Shown: piece by piece, positions 58,351 to 64,000 of the stretch
Layout of the letters: every line of letters starts with the position of its first letter
Numbering within the stretch: position 1 is the first letter of the stretch
DNA from: Cryptomeria japonica
Lineage: Eukaryota > Streptophyta > Pinopsida > Cupressales > Cupressaceae
NCBI RefSeq assembly: GCF_030272615.1
Contig: NC_081409.1
Location: 912,356,340-912,420,339, forward strand
DNA length: 64,000 bases
Reading direction: 5' to 3'
Made by a program: the position numbers and the translations under genes
The notes under the pieces: model-generated
The model's input: the letters and a program-made list of their open reading frames with translations, nothing else
Told to the model about the DNA's origin: nothing
Databases searched by the model: none

Positions 58351-60087
58351 TCTTGTTTGATCAAAGGAAAAGGCACTATATCTTTTGATGGTAAGCACAA
58401 TATTGATAATGTTTACTATGTTGAAGGTTTGAAACATAATATTTTGAGTGTTGGTCAATTAGTTGAGAAAGGATTTCAGTTACAATTCAAGAATGGTAAA
58501 TGCAAAATCTTAAATAGAACTGGTTTGGAAATTGCAACCGGTAATCAGACTAGAGGTAATATCTTTCATTTGAACAGCAATGAGAAAGCATGTTTGATTG
58601 CACATATTGATGAAAGTTGGTTATGGCATAAGAGACTTTGTCATGTAAATTTTGATTGCATTGTGAAAATCAGTACAAATAAGTCAGTAAGAGATTTACC
58701 TAAGATTGTTAAACCTCACAATCCGATATGTAAGGAATGTCAATTTGGAAAGCAAGTTAGAGCAACTTTCAAGAGTATTCCAGAAAAATCTAACAATGTT
58801 CTTGATTTAATTAATACTGATTTATGTGGTCCAACAAGAACTAGAAGTATACAAGGAGATAGGTATTTTATGCTAATCATTGATGACTATTCTAGAATGT
58901 GTTGGGTTACTTTTCTCAAGGAAAAATCTGAAGCATTTGGGAAATTTAAGCTATTCAAGGTGATGGTAGAAAATGAAACCGGAAAGAAAATCAAGTGCTC
59001 GAGATCAGATCAAGGAGGTGAATTCACATCTAAGGAATTTAATACATTCTATGAAGTGAATGGGATCTGAAGACAATTATCAACACCCCGGACACCCCAG
59101 CATAATGGAGTTGTATAAAGGAAAAACAAAACTATCTTGGATGCAACAAGAAGTATGATATCAGAAGCAAATATACCTCATATATACCAGAGAGAAGTGG
59201 TCAATACAATAGTTTATACATTCAACAAAGTTCACATCAGAGGTGAAACCGATAAGACCCCACATAAACTATGGTTTGGTAATACTCCTACTCTTAAATA
59301 TTTCAGAATATTTGGAAGTAAATGCTATATTAGAAGAGATGAGTATATTGGCAAACTTGATCCTAGAAGTGATGAAGGAATATTTCTTGTTTATTCATCT
59401 AACAGCAAGGCATATAGATGTTTTAACAAGAGATTGCAGAAAATTGTTGAGAGTGCAAATGTGAAGATTGATGAACAGTTTAGAGGAAATTCAAGGTACA
59501 TAGACTCTGAACTGACAATAGAGATAATCACAAATGAACCTACTGTCAATACAATGGTATAGAATGGTGATCTAGTTACACCGACATCATCTGAGGATTC
59601 AACAATCACTGAGGAACGAGTAAAAACACCCCAATACGTAAGATTAAATCATTCTGAAGATCAGATAGTTGGAAACAAATTTCAAGGAGTTATGACTAGA
59701 GGAAGATTGGCAAATGAAGAGGTATGTCTTATTTCTCAAATTGAACCAACATCAATTAATGAGGCATGTGAAGATAAATACTGGATTAAAGCTATGGAAG
59801 ATGAATTGGAACAAATTGAAAGCAACAACACTTGGTCATTAGTTCCCTGGCCTAAAGACAAAAATGTAATTGGAACTAAATGGGTTTTAAGAAATAAACT
59901 TAATGAAGATGGTAAGGTAATCATAAACAAAGAAGGATTAGTGTGTAATGGATATTCACAGAAAGAAGGAATTGATTACAATGAAACCTTTGCACCGGTA
60001 GCTAGAATTGAGGCAGTCAGACTTTTATTGGCTTTTGCAGCACACAAGAACTACAAAGTATATCAAATGGATGTTAAATGTGCATTT
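58351..60087 (+). pseudogene. Copia element 3 pol, protease core deleted, RT cut
   Basis: The frame passes from Gag straight to CLIKGKGTISFDGK. About 40 codons are missing, including the D-S-G protease core that sister copies have. The integrase follows (HKRLCHVNF, CKECQFGKQ, LIIDDYSRM), then stops at 59068-59070, near 59118, and at 59560-59562. The reverse transcriptase begins near 59740 and ends at YQMDVKCAF (60087), where the LTR of element 4 takes over. A protease-less copy could not mature its own particles. Confidence 0.9.
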
Positions 60088-61146
60088 TGTTGGTATTTTG
60101 GTATAGTTTTGTCATTGATGTCAACACCTACTAAAACACTAGCACTTTGGAGATCCAGCAACATTCACCGACAAGCAAGTAACTATTGCATAGTTACTGG
60201 TATATGGTTCACCGACATGATATAATGATCACCGACACTTGAAATGATATGGAAGACACTTGGTAATATCGAAGACATCGTGTGGACATCTTATCTTAAT
60301 GAATTAATTATTGGTATATTCATATTTGCATATTTTCTTTTACCAACAAATAGGTCCAGGGTTACCTAGGGTTACACCGGCAGGTTTATCTTTTCCAAAT
60401 CAGCATGGCACGCTATGGAAATGATTAATTATTGTTGTAAATGCATTGAGCTGACATGTTCAATCGGTTATTGCATCGGATATTATATTATTTGTAAAAT
60501 ATTTTTATTGTAATATCTTGTAGAGCCGACCTACTAAAATTGGTCTTAGGTTATGATATAAAGGTAAGATCTTATTTGTAAGATCAAGTGTGGAATGCAA
60601 AAAAGAATTGTGTGAAGGTATATGCGAGATTAAGCAGTGCAATACATGCAGAAATCATTTGAAGGTGAAGTTAGGTTTTTGTGAAAGCATATCAGCATTA
60701 CATCGATACTGAATCCAACATATGAAGATGCTATTTTGTGCAGTACATTCTTATTGGATTTAACCATCCAACTGTAGTCAGTGTGACTCCCATTTTGTGA
60801 TTGAGCAGTGAGCTCTAGGCTGTTGGCCTTTCTACATGTGCAGACCCATTTATGTACACTTACTATTTGCAGTAGTATCATCTGATTGTGGGTAAGGTTT
60901 CCCACCATGGTTTTTCCCCTTACAGGGTTTCCATGTACAAATATTGGTGTCATGCATTGTGGATGACTTTGTGTTTATGTTTTATGCATTAATCTTTACC
61001 GGTATAGCAATTAACTGTTAAAACTGTCTACCGGCATACTTAACTGGTTTATCAGTATTAAGCATTAAGTTGGTTAAGTTGTTTTTGGTTTGAATTTATT
61101 TGACAACTGATCCCCCCCCCCTCTCGATTGTCTCTGGAACCTAACA
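60088..61146 (+). repeat. 5' LTR of Copia element 4
   Basis: Starts TGTTGGTATTTTGG and ends GGAACCTAACA. Conserved GTTTTTCCCCTTACAGGGTT near 60909. Confidence 0.94.
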
Positions 61147-61148
61147 AT

Positions 61149-61160
61149 TGGTATCAGAGC
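61149..61160 (+). other. Primer-binding site of Copia element 4
   Basis: TGGTATCAGAGC, exact Met-tRNA type. Confidence 0.92.
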
Positions 61161-61202
61161 TTAGTCCTCTTTTGCAAAAGTTTAACAACTTGAGGAGATC
61201 CA

Positions 61203-62309
61203 ATGTCTACTAATTATTTCAGGAAGGATAGTCCTAAACTTGATGGAACCAACTATGGCATATGGAAGATCAGAATAGAGACACATCTAAAATGCATTAG
61301 TAAAGACATCTGGGAAGTTACAAAGAAAGGTTACACTGCTGTTGTACCTGGTCAGCCCAGTCCAACTACCTTGGCTAAAGATGAGGAAAATGATTGCAAA
61401 GCAAGAGAAGCACTTTTGAGTGCATTATCAAATCAACAAATCATGGGATTATCAGATAGGTCTACTGCTAAATCTATTCGGGATCATTTGGAAACACTGA
61501 ATGAAGGAGATTCCACAGTCAAAATTGCAAAACTTGAAAGCTTCCGGGTCAGGTATGAACATCTGAAAATGGAAGAAGATGAAAGGATTTTTGCTTTTAT
61601 GGAAAGAGTAAATTAAATTGTTTTGGATATTAAATGTTGTGGAGGAACCTTAAGTGAGGATGAAATTGTTTCAAAATTTTTAAGAGGATTGCCACCAGCA
61701 TATAAGATGAAGGTTACTGCTATAAATGAGTTAATCACAATGCCTTATACATCATTAACTAGGGATACATTGATTGGAAAACTTTCAGCTTTTGAAATTG
61801 AAGAATTTGGTCCTGTTGCTACTATAAAGACATTTTTGGCCTTTAAAGCATCAACATCATCTACTCCACCATTTGACAAATCTGATTGCAAAGCCTTTTA
61901 TGCAAGAGAACTTGAAGAAAGCAGGAAAGAAAATGAAGAACTTGAAGAACTTGAAGCACTATTTGCAAGGAAAATGCCTAAAGGTCCAATTGGAAGTAAG
62001 TATGAAGGTAAAGCACCCTTTAAATGTTTTAACTGCAATAAGATTGGTCATATGGCTTCGAGATGCCCTGATAGACATGCTATACTAAGAGAAGAAGCTA
62101 GAAGGACATACAAGCCTAATCCTGAATATCAGAGATACAGATTTAAGAAGAACAAAGACAAATCTTGTTACATTGCTGATGAAGGTGTGACTGATGATTC
62201 TGATGAGGATTCGACAGACAATGGATGGGTTTTTGTTGCTATAATAGAAGATCAACCAACACCTACTGTTCAATCGGTAGAACAAGCTCTAGCAGCTAAG
62301 TTGAAGTAA
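61203..62309 (+). pseudogene. Copia element 4 gag
   Basis: Starts MSTNYFRKDSPKLDG. One TAA lies at 61614-61616 and a frameshift near 62300. The zinc knuckle CFNCNKIGHMASRC (about 62026) is intact. Apart from these two breaks the Gag frame is continuous. Confidence 0.93.
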
Positions 62310-64000
62310 AGGATGAATGGATCATTGACTCAAGATGCTCACATCATATGACAGGAGACAAAGGTAAATTCTTGAACTTTCAAGAATACAATGAAGGTTT
62401 AGTAAGATTTGGAGATGACAAAGCCTATTCAATCAAAGGTAAGGGTACAATATCTCTTGATGGTAAGCATAACATTGACAATGTTTACTATGTTGAAGGA
62501 TTAAAGCATAATCTTTTAGGTGTTGGTCAATTGGTTGAGAAAGGATTTTACTTACAATTTAAAAATGCAAAATGCAAAATCATGAATAGAACTAGTTTGG
62601 AAATTGCAACCGGTAATCAGACTAGAGGTAATAGCTTTCATTTGAATAACAGTGAAAAGACATGCTTGATTACACATATAGATGAAAGTTGGTTATGGCA
62701 TAATAGACTATGTCATGTAAACTTTGATTGCATGATAAAGATCAGTACTACTAAGGTAGTTAGAGATCTACCTAAAATTGACAAACCTCATAATACAATA
62801 TGTAAGGAATGTCAAGTTGGAAAACAAGTTAGAGATAGTTTCAAAAGTATTCCAAAAAAATTCAATAATGCTCTTGATTTGATTCACACTGATTTATGTG
62901 GTCTAGCTAGAACTAAAAGCTTATAAGGTGATAGATATTTCATGCTAATTATTGATGACTATTCTAGAATGTGTTGGGTTACTTTTCTCAGAGAAAAATC
63001 AAAAGCACTTGGAAAGCTGAAACTATTCGAAGCAATGGTTGAAAATGAAACCAGTAATAAAATCAAATGCTTAAGATCAGATCAAGGAGGAGAATTCACA
63101 TATAAGGACTTTAATACATTCTGTGAAGTGAATGGGATTAGAAGACAACTATCAGCACCTCGGACACCACAACAGAATGGAGTTGTTGAAAGGAAAAACA
63201 TAACTATCTTGGATGCAGCAAGAAGTATGTTATCATAAGCAAATTTACCACATGTGTATTGGAGAGAAGTAGTCAGCACAACGATCTATAAATTCAACAA
63301 AGTTCACATCAAAGGTGAAACCGGTAAGACCCCTCATGAACTATGGTTTGGTAATACTCCTACTCTTAAATATTTCAGAATTTTTGGAAGTAAATGTTAT
63401 ATTAGAAGAGATGAGTATATTGGTAAATTTGATCCTAGAAGTGATGAAGGAATATTTCTTGGCTATTTGTCTAAGAGCAAGGCATATAGATGTTTTAACA
63501 AGAGATTGCAGAAAATTGTTGAGAGTACAAATGTAAAAATTGATGAACAATTCAGAGGAACTTCAAGGTATATAGACTCTGAACCAGCAACAGAAATTGT
63601 GACAAATGAACCTGCAAGAAATCCACCGGTACAGAATGAAGATCTAGTTACACCGATACCATCTAAGGATTCCACAATAATTGAAGAACAACAGCAAACA
63701 AAGACACCCCAGTATGTAAGATTGAATCATTCTGAAGATCAGATAATTGGAAATAAATTTAAAGGAGTTATGACAAGAGGAAGATTGGCAAATGAAGAGG
63801 TATGTCTTATTTCTCAAATAGAACCATCATCTGTTAATGACGCATGTGAAGATAAATTTTGGATTAAAGCTATGGAAGAAGAATTAGAACAAATTGAGAA
63901 AAATAACACTTGGACATTAGTTCCTCGGCCTAAAGATAAAAATGTAATTGGAACCAAATGGGTATTCAGAAACAAACTTAATGAAGATGGTAAGGTTGTC
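62310..64000 (+). pseudogene. Copia element 4 pol (partial in window)
   Basis: The frame shifts relative to gag. The protease core reads WIIDSRCSHHM, with Gly of D-S-G changed to Arg. The integrase zinc region (CKECQVGKQ) and core (LIIDDYSRMCW at 62945; SDQGGEF near 63077) follow, with stops at 62924-62926 and 63236-63238. The reverse transcriptase starts near 63830 and is cut by the window end in the fingers region ([13 protein letters not shown]). Confidence 0.92.

Larger units (their letters stand above)
56094..60087 (+). mobile_element. Copia element 3, interrupted by element 4
   Basis: The 5' LTR (56094-57135), primer site and gag-pol run up to 60087, inside the reverse transcriptase, where element 4's LTR starts. 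Same family as elements 1, 2 and 4. The five bases before the LTR are GACAT (56089-56093). The rest of the element and its 3' LTR should lie beyond the window after element 4. Confidence 0.92.
60088..64000 (+). mobile_element. Copia element 4, nested in element 3, runs off window
   Basis: The LTR starts at 60088, directly inside the reverse transcriptase codons of element 3. The primer site, gag and pol follow to the window end. Its LTR shares with element 2 the block around GGGTTACCTAGGGTTACACC (60360), so it belongs to that subfamily. The five bases CATTT at 60083-60087 should reappear after its 3' LTR. Confidence 0.92.

Overview
The window looks like nuclear DNA of a seed plant. A conifer or other gymnosperm is my best guess. 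The evidence is one intron-split plant gene inside AT-rich, retrotransposon-dominated DNA, with LTR elements of plant Copia and Ty3/Gypsy type at several stages of decay. The species call is an inference; no marker in the window fixes it. I see no bacterial operons, CRISPR arrays, rRNA genes or convincing tRNA genes.

The only intact host gene is a mitochondrial alternative oxidase (AOX), + strand, 17219-21589. It has four exons that join in phase 0 to 324 codons, and all six di-iron ligands and both regulatory cysteines are present. Everything else is mobile-element DNA or unassigned intergenic DNA.

Layout. 1-2125: decayed ORF of an unknown, probably retroelement-associated, protein. About 3550-4590: relic of a Ty3/Gypsy reverse transcriptase. 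5236-9263: probable non-autonomous LTR element on the minus strand with no pol. 9692-15197: Ty3/Gypsy element with gag, most of pol deleted, half a 3' LTR, and a 5-bp target-site duplication (TSD, GAAAG). 15203-17218: AT-rich DNA with a diverged tandem repeat, then the AOX promoter region. 17219-21589: AOX. 24957-31592: full-length Copia element 1 (+), TSD TGGAC. 35195-41892: full-length Copia element 2 of the same family (-), TSD GAATG. It splits an older duplicated unit (34970-44430) that carries an unrecognised coding-like sequence. 44768-47256: 5' LTR and multi-zinc-knuckle Gag of a further element (B). 47257-52844: Copia element C of another family, with a truncated 3' LTR. 52845-56093: fragment D, with a zinc-knuckle Gag tail and a large accessory ORF, cut by Copia element 3 (56094 on). 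Element 3 is itself cut at 60088 by Copia element 4, which runs off the window.

All transposon reading frames carry stops or frameshifts, so none of these copies looks autonomous. Exact LTR ends, 5-bp TSDs, initiator-Met tRNA primer-binding sites and polypurine tracts make the boundaries of elements 1, 2 and the gag-only Gypsy element firm. The most novel items are the B/D family (multi-zinc-knuckle Gag followed by a large accessory ORF, no pol seen), the duplicated coding-like unit around element 2, and the gag-only Gypsy copy.
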